A stretch of 64,000 bases of DNA from positions 496,001 to 560,000 of the forward strand of contig NC_018656.1 of the NCBI RefSeq assembly GCF_000299395.1, read 5' to 3'. This document shows positions 41,465 to 50,898 of the stretch, piece by piece; positions within the stretch are counted from its first letter, which is position 1; each line of letters begins with the position of its first letter. The notes beneath the pieces are model-generated. The model did not search any database. It had not been told where the DNA came from and worked only from the letters and a program-made list of their open reading frames with translations. The position numbers were made by a program, and so were the translations under genes. The DNA comes from Candidatus Nitrosopumilus sediminis (GTDB lineage Archaea > Thermoproteota > Nitrososphaeria > Nitrososphaerales > Nitrosopumilaceae).

Positions 41465-44422
41465 GTGAGTCGGATCCCTGTAGTTTTGAGTCTGTTTATA
41501 GTACTTTTGATGCCTGTATACGCATCTGCACAAACACCTGACAGGATAACTGTCTTGGAAAATTTTGGCAATTATGATAGTGGTGAGCCCCTATTTGTTT
41601 ATGGGCAGATTGCAAATATTTTGGATGATTCTTTTCTAATAATGCAGATTTTCAACCCTCAAGGTGATTTGTGCCAAATACAACAATTGATGCCTTTGCC
41701 AAATGGTGCTTTTATCACAAATGTAATTCCTTTGGAGGGTAGAATTTGTGGAATTCCGGGAGAATACGAGATTAAATTATTTTATGGTGATTATTCTACC
41801 ACTACAACATTTAGTGTATCTTCTAATGATTTTTCTGAATTAACAAATGAACAAATGGTATCTTCCGCTAAAAATTTGCTAACTGCACAAGGAATCACAA
41901 TTGGAAATTTGTTTGATATTTCATCTCCTGTGTCTGATCAAAAACCAGATAGTTTATCTGAATTAGAATCTGACTTTGTTGCTTTATGGAATGAATTCTA
42001 TGTAGATGACTTGATCCTTGAAATTAATCCTTTGATCAGACCTGCCATTTCTTCATCATTAGATTCAGTACAAAAATTACTATCTGATGATGAGATTTCA
42101 TTTGAAATTGCAAAATCTATTGACGAAATCATTTTTGCATCTACATTTTATTATGAAATAGGCGATAAAACAAAATCAATTGACTTACTAACTGATGCCT
42201 TTGTGGATATTAGAAACGTAAATCCTGAAAAAGCATCTGCTCAAAGAACACCGACTTTTGATGAATTAGAAGAAACTCTGTTGAACTTGATGAAAAAATC
42301 TGATACTGTGATGAGCAAATCTGTAAAAAATGAGGTTGGTTTTATTTTTGCAAGGGGGACTGCTCCTGTATATTCTGATGAAATCAGTGAATTAATTGAT
42401 GTTCTTTCAAAGTCTAGATATCTTGATGTGGTTTCAAGAAAGCAAAGTGATCTTTATCGATTAGTTCAAAATGATTGGGATTCTCTGAAACCTTCATTGA
42501 TGGCCAAAGAGTCAATTGATGAATTAATTGCATCATCCATTCGAGTTACTGAACTACATCAGGCAGCCGTCTTGTTACGAGAACTTGACAATGTTGATAG
42601 ATTCATTTCATCTGATTCTGAGGAAAATAGCGATCTTGCAAACCTGATTTACCCTGATTGGAAGAAATTAAGTAATAATTTAGCCTTGGCTTCATCTGTT
42701 AACGATATTTTGGAATCTGAATCTGAAATTCGACAAATGGCGCAAGTCATTGACATTGCATCTCGAATCAACAAAAGTGTAGAAATTTCTCAATCCGCTG
42801 GGGTTGACAATGAAGTCATATCTGAATGGAAATCTCTTTTAGAACGTGTTGAAAATGCTGACACCATAGATGATGTATTAGAAATTGTCTCTGAATTTGA
42901 TAAATCGATGACCGAACTCCGCGAGAAAAGAAGTCCTCTGACTATTTTAGAATTCCAATATAAAACAATGAAAGAAAAAGCTGAATTGCAAGCTGACTAT
43001 GAAAATTTATTTTTAATTGATAATGCATTGAAAATTCTAAACACTGCAAAACAAATGGAATCTGGTAATCCCTCTATTACTCGAATAGACCGAATCGAAG
43101 TTTTACTGAGTTGGGTTAGTGACGTATCTCCTAAAATCAAAAATGATTTGGATTCTTACAACAAAGATGCATACAAAATTCGTGCAAGTGACATTTTACA
43201 GCGAGCAAAGTCTTTAGAAAATTTAGTGGAGCTGAGTTTAACTAAAAATCGTTTCTTACCTAACTACATTGAATTTACTGAAACTTTTAACAAAAAAATT
43301 GATACTGTGCGAGACCTTGTGATCAAAAATGATCTTGATCAAGCTGATGAACTAGTCCGTGATTTATTTAATGAATGGAGCTCTGTTTCAAAAGCATATT
43401 CTGATGATCCGTATGGTTCTGATGTTGGCTACACTTCTGATGAAATCAAACGTATTGAATTCCGTAAAAAATTAGATGCTTTTTCAACTATGGTGTCCAC
43501 TTTCCATAATGCCGGATTCTCAACATATGTAGATGAATATAATCAAATGATGACTGATGCCAATAAGATGGTTGAATTGGCAAATTTTGTCGATGCTGAA
43601 TCTAAGATATCTGAAATTGGTGACTATCTAAGTAAGCATTTGGTCCTTGATAGTGATAGTATTATTTACGATATTTCATTTGATCCTGAAAAAGATATCT
43701 GGATTATTAATGGGGCAACTGAAAAATCCATTTTTGATAGGCGCGAAAACCTCTACGTCACTGTATACAAAATGGATGGTACTCCTCACAGCAGTCTTGA
43801 ATTCACTGATACTAAACAAGGCAATTTTTTCACGCAGTGGATAGCTCCTACTGACCCAGGACTCTATGTCGTAATGCTTCAATACAAGGACTCTAAGGCT
43901 TCACAAATTGTACATGTTGAGGAAGAATTTGACTTTGAATATACTGATGTGGATTTGAATATTGTTGATCTTGCTCGTGAATTTGAAGAATTGGAATCAT
44001 TTGCAGAAAAGTTTGGAGGTGATAGTTTTACTGAAAATCCTCGGTTTTCAGCAGTGATAAACCAAATTGAATTTGCATTCAAAGATAAAGATGCTAAAAA
44101 CATAGATGACAATCTTGATGAATTAAAAACTATCATTGAACGATATCTCCCTATAAGATCTCGTGTAGCTGTAGTTGAAGCCATTTATGACAATGATAAA
44201 TTAATTGTGTCCGGAGCTGTTCAAAAAACACTTGCATTTAGGGAGGATCTTTTTGTAGATGTTTATGATCAAAGAGGCATTTTAATTGAAGAGATTGCAC
44301 TAAAAGATAATTCTTCTGGATTATTTACCGAAGTCATATCTCGTTCATTTGAACCTGGGATTTATGTCACACAACTGCAATATCATGACGTTACTGTAAC
44401 TGATTTCTTTAATGTAAAATAA
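41465..44422 (+). CDS. Large secreted protein with helical core and Ig-like end domains
   Basis: A 985-residue exported protein starting GTG 41465, with signal peptide at 1-22. A beta-sandwich domain follows (about 25-118, VYGQIANILDDSFLIMQIF). The middle (130-720) is almost entirely alpha-helical, in repeats rich in Asp, Ser and Leu. Two more sandwich domains end the protein (about 730-825 and 900-985, LYVTVYKMDG and LFVDVYDQRG). The end domains resemble those of the 1089-residue protein. No membrane anchor is seen. It is probably an envelope structural protein. Confidence 0.82.
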   Translation: MSRIPVVLSLFIVLLMPVYASAQTPDRITVLENFGNYDSGEPLFVYGQIANILDDSFLIMQIFNPQGDLCQIQQLMPLPNGAFITNVIPLEGRICGIPGEYEIKLFYGDYSTTTTFSVSSNDFSELTNEQMVSSAKNLLTAQGITIGNLFDISSPVSDQKPDSLSELESDFVALWNEFYVDDLILEINPLIRPAISSSLDSVQKLLSDDEISFEIAKSIDEIIFASTFYYEIGDKTKSIDLLTDAFVDIRNVNPEKASAQRTPTFDELEETLLNLMKKSDTVMSKSVKNEVGFIFARGTAPVYSDEISELIDVLSKSRYLDVVSRKQSDLYRLVQNDWDSLKPSLMAKESIDELIASSIRVTELHQAAVLLRELDNVDRFISSDSEENSDLANLIYPDWKKLSNNLALASSVNDILESESEIRQMAQVIDIASRINKSVEISQSAGVDNEVISEWKSLLERVENADTIDDVLEIVSEFDKSMTELREKRSPLTILEFQYKTMKEKAELQADYENLFLIDNALKILNTAKQMESGNPSITRIDRIEVLLSWVSDVSPKIKNDLDSYNKDAYKIRASDILQRAKSLENLVELSLTKNRFLPNYIEFTETFNKKIDTVRDLVIKNDLDQADELVRDLFNEWSSVSKAYSDDPYGSDVGYTSDEIKRIEFRKKLDAFSTMVSTFHNAGFSTYVDEYNQMMTDANKMVELANFVDAESKISEIGDYLSKHLVLDSDSIIYDISFDPEKDIWIINGATEKSIFDRRENLYVTVYKMDGTPHSSLEFTDTKQGNFFTQWIAPTDPGLYVVMLQYKDSKASQIVHVEEEFDFEYTDVDLNIVDLAREFEELESFAEKFGGDSFTENPRFSAVINQIEFAFKDKDAKNIDDNLDELKTIIERYLPIRSRVAVVEAIYDNDKLIVSGAVQKTLAFREDLFVDVYDQRGILIEEIALKDNSSGLFTEVISRSFEPGIYVTQLQYHDVTVTDFFNVK

Positions 44423-45637
44423 TTATTTTTTTCCCTTTACTAGATTGAATAGTTGTCTGACCGCAAGTTTTGGATGATGTGTTGCTAATTTGATCATGTT
44501 TGATAATCCGAAATCTGCTTTGATAAAATCAATAAACTCTTCTGGTTTTAATTCTTTTATGATGTCTAGCTCTTTATCCCATTCTTCATCTGTTAATCCG
44601 ATCCATCTATCTTGCACTTTACCTGCTGAATTAATCTTTGACTCAATCTCCTTTCTCCAATTTTCTTCATAAGAAAAAAGCGATTCTTCATCTGTGTTGC
44701 CTGATTTTATTGCCTCTGCAGCTACCTTTCCTGCAACCCTTCCGAATTTTATTGCATATCTAATACCTTCCAAAACTAATGGATTTGCTTGCCCTGCGGA
44801 ATCTCCAACAAGTATTAAATTATTAAAAACTGTTTTTCTGGATAATCCATCATTTGGAATTAACCCGTAATGAAATTCTACTTCTTTGAGTTCTCCAAGT
44901 TTTTTAATTGGACCAAGTTTTTTCTCGATTATTTCTTTTAGTCTTTGTGTGGGGTCTACATTGGATTCTGGTTTTCCAACTCCTACGCCTATTCTTACAA
45001 TATTGCCCCCAAGTGGAAAGATCCATGCATATCCTGCAGGAGAATATTGTTGCCCTACCATTAACCACCATGTGTCTGAATCTACATGTTCTGCTTTCAT
45101 TTCATATTCCGCACCTGCTCCAAATCTTTCCCATTGAGATACAAATCCCATTGCTTTGCATATGGTGGATGGAAAACCTGTTGCATCAATCACTACTTTT
45201 GAATGAAATATTACTTCTCCATTAGGTCCTATTCCTGTAACTCCAACAATATCGTCACTTTCATTTTTTATGACGTTTTTGATATTCGTCTTAACGAAAA
45301 CATCTACCCCTAATTGTTCTGCTTCATTTGCTAACCATCTGTATGTTTTTCTTACATCTAATACGGCTGCTCTTGAAACTGTATCACTAATTGTGACTTC
45401 ATTATTTGGTGAACAAAATGAAAATTTTTTGATTGGGTTAAAACAATCATCTGGAATTCCAAATTCTTTGATATTTTGAATCCATGTGACTCCGCTGGTT
45501 CTAACTGTCTCTGCAATGGAATTTTCTTTTTCAAGTAAAGCTACTTTGACCCCTTTCTTGGCTGCTGCAAATGCTGCTGAAGATCCTGCTGGTCCTCCAC
45601 CTACAACTACCAAATCATAATCATATTCTTCAGACAA
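44423..45637 (-). CDS. Geranylgeranyl reductase family FAD-dependent oxidoreductase
   Basis: A 404-residue flavoprotein of the geranylgeranyl reductase family, which saturates isoprenoid chains of archaeal lipids (or related substrates). The FAD Rossmann motif is VVVGGGPAGSSAAFAA at 10-25. The second FAD motif is LILVGDSAGQANPLVLEGIRYA, split at about residues 285-306. GWRKEI-like and membrane-interacting C-terminal helices follow. The start is TTG 45637. Its end meets the convergent surface-protein gene with no gap. Confidence 0.92.
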   Translation of the reverse strand: MSEEYDYDLVVVGGGPAGSSAAFAAAKKGVKVALLEKENSIAETVRTSGVTWIQNIKEFGIPDDCFNPIKKFSFCSPNNEVTISDTVSRAAVLDVRKTYRWLANEAEQLGVDVFVKTNIKNVIKNESDDIVGVTGIGPNGEVIFHSKVVIDATGFPSTICKAMGFVSQWERFGAGAEYEMKAEHVDSDTWWLMVGQQYSPAGYAWIFPLGGNIVRIGVGVGKPESNVDPTQRLKEIIEKKLGPIKKLGELKEVEFHYGLIPNDGLSRKTVFNNLILVGDSAGQANPLVLEGIRYAIKFGRVAGKVAAEAIKSGNTDEESLFSYEENWRKEIESKINSAGKVQDRWIGLTDEEWDKELDIIKELKPEEFIDFIKADFGLSNMIKLATHHPKLAVRQLFNLVKGKK

Positions 45638-45685
45638 TTAATTTCAACAATGATGCCCTAGGATATAATTTTGAGGTAGTTTTGA

Positions 45686-45895
45686 TTATTTTTTTAGTAC
45701 TGGTGTGCCTGTACTGTCATTCTCTCTTTCCGAATCAAAAGTTTCCATATGTGCCAGATCCCTATGCATATAACTATGAACTTTTCCTTCTGTTTTTCTG
45801 CAGAACTTTGAGTGAATTGTTTCCTCAATTTTTAATGTAGTTTCATTTTCATGAAATAGGCGTTTTCCACAGTCTGGACATGTAAATTCAGGCAT
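45686..45895 (-). CDS. Small zinc-finger-like protein (69 aa)
   Basis: A short protein with one CPDCG knuckle near the N-terminus (MPEFTCPDCGKRLFHENE) followed by histidine- and glutamate-rich sequence, FCRKTEGKVHS. The start is taken at ATG 45895; the frame extends six codons further. A C2HC zinc site is possible. It lies 48 bases upstream of geranylgeranyl reductase on the same strand. Function is unknown. Confidence 0.6.
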   Translation of the reverse strand: MPEFTCPDCGKRLFHENETTLKIEETIHSKFCRKTEGKVHSYMHRDLAHMETFDSERENDSTGTPVLKK

Positions 45896-45994
45896 AAATT
45901 CCGTCAACATCAAATCTATTTAGATGTTTCATGCTTTTTGGGAATAATTTGTTCTCAACCTAAACTTTAGATGTTTAATAATATGTGTAAAATC

Positions 45995-46111
45995 ATGGAT
46001 GAATCTGAACTTGGATCATTTTTGATGTGGTCTGCAATTACAGGAATAATTGTACTTGTAACTGGATTTAGCTATCATGTATATTCAAAAAAGAATAACC
46101 TTACATCTTGA
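45995..46111 (+). CDS. Single-pass membrane microprotein (38 aa)
   Basis: A 38-residue frame from ATG 45995 (in-frame ATGs at 45971 and 45983 give longer forms), with one hydrophobic helix, LMWSAITGIIVLVTGFSY, and a basic tail HVYSKKNN. The inside-out charge pattern fits a one-pass membrane protein. No family is recognised. Confidence 0.45.
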   Translation: MDESELGSFLMWSAITGIIVLVTGFSYHVYSKKNNLTS

Positions 46112-46128
46112 ATCTTTTATTTCATATG

Positions 46129-46326
46129 TCATTTCATTGTTCTTAGTTGTTTTTCTGTATCTCTGATAAAATCCTCATATTTCATAATTTGAGTTGTTAT
46201 TCTAAATGCATTCATTTGATCTTCATTGTCTTTTGAACCCAAAAATGGCTTTCTCAAATCCATCAGTTTCTGTTGTTCTTCTGTTGCTTTAAGAATATCA
46301 TTCCTTAGATCTTCTCTAGTTGCCAT
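46129..46326 (-). CDS. Small helical hypothetical protein (65 aa)
   Basis: A 65-residue, all-helical charged protein (MATREDLRNDILKATEEQQ) with no recognised family. It stands alone between a microprotein and a short-chain dehydrogenase gene. Composition and codon use look coding. Confidence 0.6.
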   Translation of the reverse strand: MATREDLRNDILKATEEQQKLMDLRKPFLGSKDNEDQMNAFRITTQIMKYEDFIRDTEKQLRTMK

Positions 46327-46380
46327 GAAATCTATATGTGTATTTTAGATTTAAGATTTATTTTATGATTTAACTTTTAA

Positions 46381-47142
46381 TCATCCTTCTGAAGCTGTTT
46401 TACCGCCATCTACATTCAATATGGCTCCTGTTACCCAGTTTGCTTCATCTGAAGCCAAATACAATGCTGCATTTGCAACATCTTCTGGTTCTCCTACTCT
46501 TGCAAGAGGCAATCTTTCTTCAAGCACTTTTCTTGCTTGTGGATCATCTAGATATGGCTTGATCATTCCTGAATTGATGATTCCTGGATTAACACAATTG
46601 CATCTGATGTTCCTTCTTGCATATTCAACTGCGATAGATTTTGTAAACATCGAAATTGCAGCTTTGGTGGATGAATATACTGCTAAATGAACTCTTGGGA
46701 TTGCTCTTTCACTTGAGATTGAACCTACATTAACAATGGCTCCGCTTTTGACATCAGACATTTTTGAAAGTACTGCTTTAGTCATGTGGAAAACTCCCAG
46801 CAGGTTTACATCAATTAATTTTTTAATTTCAGAATCTTGCATTTCATGAAAATGTACTGGATCATTTATTGCCCCTGCATTGTTTACTAAAATATCTATT
46901 TTCCCATAAGTATCCATAATTTGATTTACTGCTTGTAATACTTGGGATTCATCAGTTAAATCACATGATATTGATACTGTTGAACCTTCATTGCCTATCT
47001 CTTTTCTAGTAATTTCTAATTGTTCCAAATTTCTTGCAACCAAGACGACTTTGGCTCCTTCCTCTGCAAATCTTTTTGCGATTCCTTTACCTATGTCACT
47101 TGACGCACCTGTGACAATGGCAACTTTATCATTTAAGCGCAT
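46381..47142 (-). CDS. Short-chain dehydrogenase/reductase (3-oxoacyl reductase-like)
   Basis: A 253-residue classical SDR. The NAD(P) motif is [12 protein letters not shown] at 15-26, NNAG is present near residue 90, and the catalytic Ser-Tyr-Lys set appears as VGSISSERA and AVYSSTKAA. The GYxxxxN-type end is replaced by [11 protein letters not shown]. Typical substrates are 3-oxoacyl or other ketone compounds; the exact one is unknown. Confidence 0.93.
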   Translation of the reverse strand: MRLNDKVAIVTGASSDIGKGIAKRFAEEGAKVVLVARNLEQLEITRKEIGNEGSTVSISCDLTDESQVLQAVNQIMDTYGKIDILVNNAGAINDPVHFHEMQDSEIKKLIDVNLLGVFHMTKAVLSKMSDVKSGAIVNVGSISSERAIPRVHLAVYSSTKAAISMFTKSIAVEYARRNIRCNCVNPGIINSGMIKPYLDDPQARKVLEERLPLARVGEPEDVANAALYLASDEANWVTGAILNVDGGKTASEG

Positions 47143-47207
47143 AAATTTCTATTATGCTTCTAACTTATAGAATTTTTGTTAAATTCTATTCATGATTTTG
47201 GTTTGTT

Positions 47208-48080
47208 TTATTCATTTATTTTTTTGAGATATTCTATGATCCCGGTATAATCAACATCTCCAAATCCTTCTTTGATTGCATTTTGGTAAACTTCTTCTGC
47301 TTTGGTAATCATTGGCAATTTGATTCCTAGGGATTTTGCGGTATTTGTCATGGTGGTGATGTCTTTTTTTAGATTGGCAAGTGTGAATGTAGTATCATAT
47401 TTCCCGTCTATCATTTTGTATGCTTTTTTTTCACTCATTCCAGTTTTGAAATATGTAGAGTTTAATATTTCAAGAAATATTTTAGGATCTACATCTGATT
47501 TTTTCACTAATGTAATTCCTTCAGATAGAGCTAATGCTAGCATTGTGATTTGAAGATTCATGGCTAATTTGACTGAATGGGCAACCCCGCTTTCTCCCAG
47601 AAAAAATACTTTGTTTGCAATTGAATTGAAGACTTTTTCACATTTTTCAAAACTTTCCTTATTTCCTGATGCCATCATGACCAAGTCTCCTGTTATTGCA
47701 ACATTTGGACCTCCCATAACTGGTATGTCTAATTTGTCAATGTTGAAATCTTGAAATATCTTTGAAATCTTTTTTGATTCCATAGGATCAATGGTGCTCA
47801 TGTCTGCGACAATTAATTTTTCGTGATTGCCTTCAATGATTCCGTTTTTATCAAATGAAATTTGTCTTACTGCATCGGCATCTTTTACCACGATAATGAT
47901 TAATTCTGAATTTTCTGCAACCTCTTTAGGCGACTCTGCAATTATTGCACCTTTTTCTTTTAACTGATTTGTTTTTTCTTTTGTTCTGTTATATGCTGTA
48001 ATTTTAAAATCTAAATCTAGCAAATGTAATGCTACTGCATTGCCAAGCATTCCCAAACCTATAATTCCTATTTTTTCCAA
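47208..48080 (-). CDS. NAD(P)-dependent beta-hydroxyacid dehydrogenase (HIBADH family)
   Basis: A 290-residue member of the 3-hydroxyisobutyrate/6-phosphogluconate dehydrogenase-like family. The Rossmann motif is IGIIGLGMLGNAVALHL, the substrate motif is DIPVMGGPNVA, and the catalytic Lys is in VKLAMNLQITML. Members reduce or oxidise small hydroxyacids such as glyoxylate. The start is TTG 48080. It is 24 bases downstream of the 128-residue hypothetical gene. Confidence 0.9.
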   Translation of the reverse strand: MEKIGIIGLGMLGNAVALHLLDLDFKITAYNRTKEKTNQLKEKGAIIAESPKEVAENSELIIIVVKDADAVRQISFDKNGIIEGNHEKLIVADMSTIDPMESKKISKIFQDFNIDKLDIPVMGGPNVAITGDLVMMASGNKESFEKCEKVFNSIANKVFFLGESGVAHSVKLAMNLQITMLALALSEGITLVKKSDVDPKIFLEILNSTYFKTGMSEKKAYKMIDGKYDTTFTLANLKKDITTMTNTAKSLGIKLPMITKAEEVYQNAIKEGFGDVDYTGIIEYLKKINE

Positions 48081-48104
48081 ATCTTTTTCTCTCCTCCTGT
48101 TGAC

Positions 48105-48491
48105 TCAATGCCTTTCTTCATTTTGAATCTCCCAATGTTTATTTCCAAATCTTGAAGATACAAACTCTAACTGTCCTATCGTTTTATCTCCTTTTTTCAC
48201 TTTTGCAAAATCAAACTTCTTCATTTTGATGATCTTTTCTTTCGGTTTGTATCCTCCCTCAATTACTTTTACCTTGAATCTTTTACTTGCTTTGATGATC
48301 ATCTTTCTTGCACTCTGAACATCCCCAATCCATGAAAACATTTCAAAATCTCCAAAGTTTTCAGTGGTTACGCTATATCCGTATAATCTTGCCTCTAGTT
48401 TCATTGAATGTAATCTTGCCTGTTCATTTAGCCATGAAACAACTTCTTCACCATGTCCTTTTTCAACCCCAAATGTTTCTGAATCTCCCAT
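48105..48491 (-). CDS. Conserved hypothetical protein (128 aa)
   Basis: A 128-residue basic, alpha/beta protein with the central segment GDFEMFSWIGDVQSARKMI and a Lys-rich C-terminal half. No family is recognised. It is followed 24 bases later by the HIBADH-family gene on the same strand. Confidence 0.7.
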   Translation of the reverse strand: MGDSETFGVEKGHGEEVVSWLNEQARLHSMKLEARLYGYSVTTENFGDFEMFSWIGDVQSARKMIIKASKRFKVKVIEGGYKPKEKIIKMKKFDFAKVKKGDKTIGQLEFVSSRFGNKHWEIQNEERH

Positions 48492-48574
48492 GTGATTATT
48501 TTGACAAAATTAATCCATAATAATCATTTTCAAATTGATGTTAAACTAAAATATTGATTTAATTGTAATATTTT

Positions 48575-48943
48575 ATGCTCACAATTGATTGTAGAGATAT
48601 CCTATCGATAAAAAATGATTTACTTGTTTATGTGGCAGATCAAGTTGCTGCTATTCCCACTTTGAAAAATCATCAATTTACTTTATCCTCATTTGATGAT
48701 GAAATAATTGATGTGTCTGAAGTGATTTCTGCAATAAAAGAATATTTGGATTCTATAGATGAAGGACGTAATTTTGCAGTCATCTCTAATAATGACGTAA
48801 TAAACATCACATCTATTTCTGGAAAAGTGATTGAAAGAACTACGACTCAATCAGAACATGAAATGTTTTCCTGTACCCATTGCGGATTTGTTACTCAATA
48901 TCAAGTTGAACTAAATGCTCATATGAGAATTCATTATATCTAA
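48575..48943 (+). CDS. Protein with C-terminal C2H2 zinc finger (122 aa)
   Basis: A 122-residue protein. The first 85 residues form an unrecognised alpha/beta domain, and the end is a single C2H2 zinc finger, FSCTHCGFVTQYQVELNAHMRIH. This is one of three C2H2 proteins in the window (with 39960-40058 and 49285-49482). It may be a DNA- or RNA-binding regulator; nothing shows its target. Its stop overlaps the convergent gene's end by four bases. Confidence 0.8.
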   Translation: MLTIDCRDILSIKNDLLVYVADQVAAIPTLKNHQFTLSSFDDEIIDVSEVISAIKEYLDSIDEGRNFAVISNNDVINITSISGKVIERTTTQSEHEMFSCTHCGFVTQYQVELNAHMRIHYI

Positions 48944-49233
48944 TTCTTTTTTAAATTCTCAAATAGCCAATTTCTTTTGATTATGGGCATTTCTGTTGAT
49001 ATTGAGAATGTGTATTGTGAAAATCTGTTTTGATATTCTGAAATAAAACTATTTGCAACTTTGTGTGTGTTGAAACTTGTTCTTACTCCGTCTATATCCA
49101 CTTGATTTCCTAAAACATCATAAATGACTATTCTGTATTGATTTGCTTTCACAAAGCATTTTGTGCAATACCACAATGCACCTAATGTTACAATGAAAAA
49201 TGCTGTCACAAATTTTTCCAATATTTTTCTCAC
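48940..49233 (-). CDS. Small membrane-anchored hypothetical protein (98 aa)
   Basis: Starting at GTG 49233, the 98-residue protein has an N-terminal membrane helix (KFVTAFFIVTLGALWYC) and a soluble domain with the segment YRIVIYDVLGNQVDIDGVRTSF. The frame is open further to 49308 but would overlap the divergent C2H2 gene's promoter. No family is recognised. Confidence 0.6.
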   Translation of the reverse strand: MRKILEKFVTAFFIVTLGALWYCTKCFVKANQYRIVIYDVLGNQVDIDGVRTSFNTHKVANSFISEYQNRFSQYTFSISTEMPIIKRNWLFENLKKN

Positions 49234-49254
49234 ATGTTGATTTTCAACAGGATC

Positions 49255-49262
49255 TTTATAAG
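49255..49262 (+). promoter_or_regulatory. TATA-box-like element of the 65-residue C2H2 protein
   Basis: TTTATAAG lies 23-30 bases before GTG 49285, which supports that codon as a leaderless start. Confidence 0.45.
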
Positions 49263-49284
49263 CACTGATTACCCAAAAATATTT

Positions 49285-49482
49285 GTGAAAAAATCTCCAA
49301 AAAATCACATCAATAAGATCTATTGCGAAAAATGTGATCTAGTTCTTGAATCTCGTGAAAAGTTTGAAAAACATCTTGATAGCCATTCTTCAAGTATTGC
49401 ATGTGAGGTTTGTCCAATTGACATTGCAATTGCAAAATTTGTGAATTTATTCAAACGAAAATCCTCACGTAATTTGGAATAA
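49285..49482 (+). CDS. Small C2H2 zinc-finger protein (65 aa)
   Basis: A 65-residue protein starting at GTG 49285. It holds one C2H2 finger, YCEKCDLVLESREKFEKHLD with the second His in SH, then a further CEVC pair and a basic tail ending RKSSRNLE. A TATA box 23-30 bases upstream supports the start; the frame is open 17 codons earlier. It is likely a small nucleic-acid-binding protein. The DsbA gene follows after 32 bases. Confidence 0.7.
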   Translation: MKKSPKNHINKIYCEKCDLVLESREKFEKHLDSHSSSIACEVCPIDIAIAKFVNLFKRKSSRNLE

Positions 49483-49514
49483 GTTTTTTTAACCAACTTT
49501 GGCTGTTTTATTAT

Positions 49515-50174
49515 ATGAATAAAAAAGTCCTAGTGTTAGGCGTAATTGTTATTGCAATTCTTGCTGGAATCGCAGTGTCTCTTTCTACACCTTCTTCTGA
49601 AACTGTTAATTTAGACATGGATAGAACTCATGGGTCTATTTCTACTTCTATGGGTTCACCGATTTTGGGTGATCCGAATGCCCCAATCACCATCGTTGAA
49701 TTTGGGGACTATCAATGTGAGATGTGTTATAGATGGTTTCATACTTCAAAACCTCAGATAGTAGAAAATTATATTGAAACTGGTAAAGCAAATTTGGTTT
49801 TTGTTGATTTGGCTTTTTTAGGTCGTGATTCACCAAAAGCAGCGCAAGCATCATACTGTGCAGAAGATCAAGAAAAATATTGGGACTTTCATGATATGCT
49901 GTATAATTCTCAGGAACATGTAGATAATGGATGGGCAAACTCAGAAAGATTAAAGGCATTTGCATTTGAATTGGGTCTTGACATGGAATTGTTTAACAGT
50001 TGTCTTGATTCTGGTAAATATTCTAAACGTGTTCAGTATAATATTCAACAAGCAAGAGAACAAGGTATACGATCTACTCCTACTTTTATTGTAGTTGGTG
50101 ATAACCAACAAAAACAAATTAGCGGTGCACAACCATATTCTGTATTTAAACAAGTATTGGATACTTTGGTATAG
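49515..50174 (+). CDS. Membrane-anchored DsbA-like thiol oxidoreductase
   Basis: A 219-residue exported thioredoxin-fold protein. Residues 4-24 are a signal anchor. The DsbA-type active site is FGDYQCEMCYRW, with Cys68-Glu-Met-Cys71, and the cis-proline loop is STPTF near residue 185. It is expected to make or rearrange disulfides outside the cell membrane. The next gene, a membrane protein with a CSC motif, starts at the base immediately after the stop, so the two are co-translated and probably partners. Confidence 0.93.
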   Translation: MNKKVLVLGVIVIAILAGIAVSLSTPSSETVNLDMDRTHGSISTSMGSPILGDPNAPITIVEFGDYQCEMCYRWFHTSKPQIVENYIETGKANLVFVDLAFLGRDSPKAAQASYCAEDQEKYWDFHDMLYNSQEHVDNGWANSERLKAFAFELGLDMELFNSCLDSGKYSKRVQYNIQQAREQGIRSTPTFIVVGDNQQKQISGAQPYSVFKQVLDTLV

Positions 50175-50657
50175 ATGTCGTCTACAATTTCTCTTGTGTT
50201 TTCTAATTCAAAATATATTTCATTATCAATAGTTATTTTTTCATCTATGTTGGTTGGTTTGTTGATCTTGTCTGAATACATTTTCTTAGAACCTTATGTG
50301 GTTAGTCATATTCCATCTGGAACTGAATTTGGATTGGTACTTATTGTAATGATTTCTGTATTGTCTGCATTAGTACTTCCAATGAACATATTTCGAATAA
50401 ACATTCTCAAAAAATCAAAACAAAAAATGGGTGGAGGAATATTTGGATCTATAATTGGTGCTGCAGCTGGTGCATGTAGTTGTGGCCCCATTGGATTTGC
50501 TGTAATTTCTACATTTGGTTCAGTCGGAGCAACCGCTACAGCATTTTTGACTAATTATGAAATTCCAATTAGAATTATTGCAATTGGAATTCTGGCAATT
50601 ACTTATTTCACAACTGTAAAATCACTTAAAATTGAATGCAATCTAAAAATTGCATAA
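50175..50657 (+). CDS. Polytopic membrane protein with CSC motif, DsbA neighbour (160 aa)
   Basis: A 160-residue protein with four or five membrane helices (about 13-35, 52-72, 85-104, 108-125 and 133-148). A Cys-Ser-Cys motif followed by Gly-Pro (GACSCGPIGF) lies inside or at the edge of the third helix. It begins directly after the DsbA stop codon. A redox partner, DsbB- or CcdA-like in role but not in sequence, is an inference. Metal transport is an alternative. No family is recognised. Confidence 0.75.
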   Translation: MSSTISLVFSNSKYISLSIVIFSSMLVGLLILSEYIFLEPYVVSHIPSGTEFGLVLIVMISVLSALVLPMNIFRINILKKSKQKMGGGIFGSIIGAAAGACSCGPIGFAVISTFGSVGATATAFLTNYEIPIRIIAIGILAITYFTTVKSLKIECNLKIA

Positions 50658-50733
50658 TAATGCATTAGAAATTACCAATTAGGCAAACTTTTACAACCTT
50701 GGAATGTATCTTATAGTGTTTTCAAATAATATT

Positions 50734-50811
50734 GTGACATTCATCTATATCCCAATTAGGCCTAGTAGGAGAGATCCAGAAGCTGATGAAATTGAAGATG
50801 CTGAAGATTAG
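50734..50811 (+). CDS. Possible acidic microprotein (25 aa)
   Basis: A 25-residue frame from GTG 50734 to TAG 50809-50811. The start MTFIYIPIRPSRRDPEA leads into an acidic tail. A TATA-like CTTATAG lies about 20 bases upstream. Nothing else explains this part of the gap, but support is weak because the frame is so short. Confidence 0.3.
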   Translation: MTFIYIPIRPSRRDPEADEIEDAED

Positions 50812-50866
50812 CATTAAAACTTAATTTCTATTGCACTTTGATGAATTTTGAGATAGATAAAGTCGA

Positions 50867-50878
50867 GATATTTATTTG
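50867..50878 (+). promoter_or_regulatory. TATA-box-like element of the archaeosortase-like gene
   Basis: GATATTTATTTG lies 21-32 bases before ATG 50899, consistent with a leaderless transcript starting near that ATG. Confidence 0.4.
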
Positions 50879-50898
50879 CCTCTTTTAGATCTAACTTG

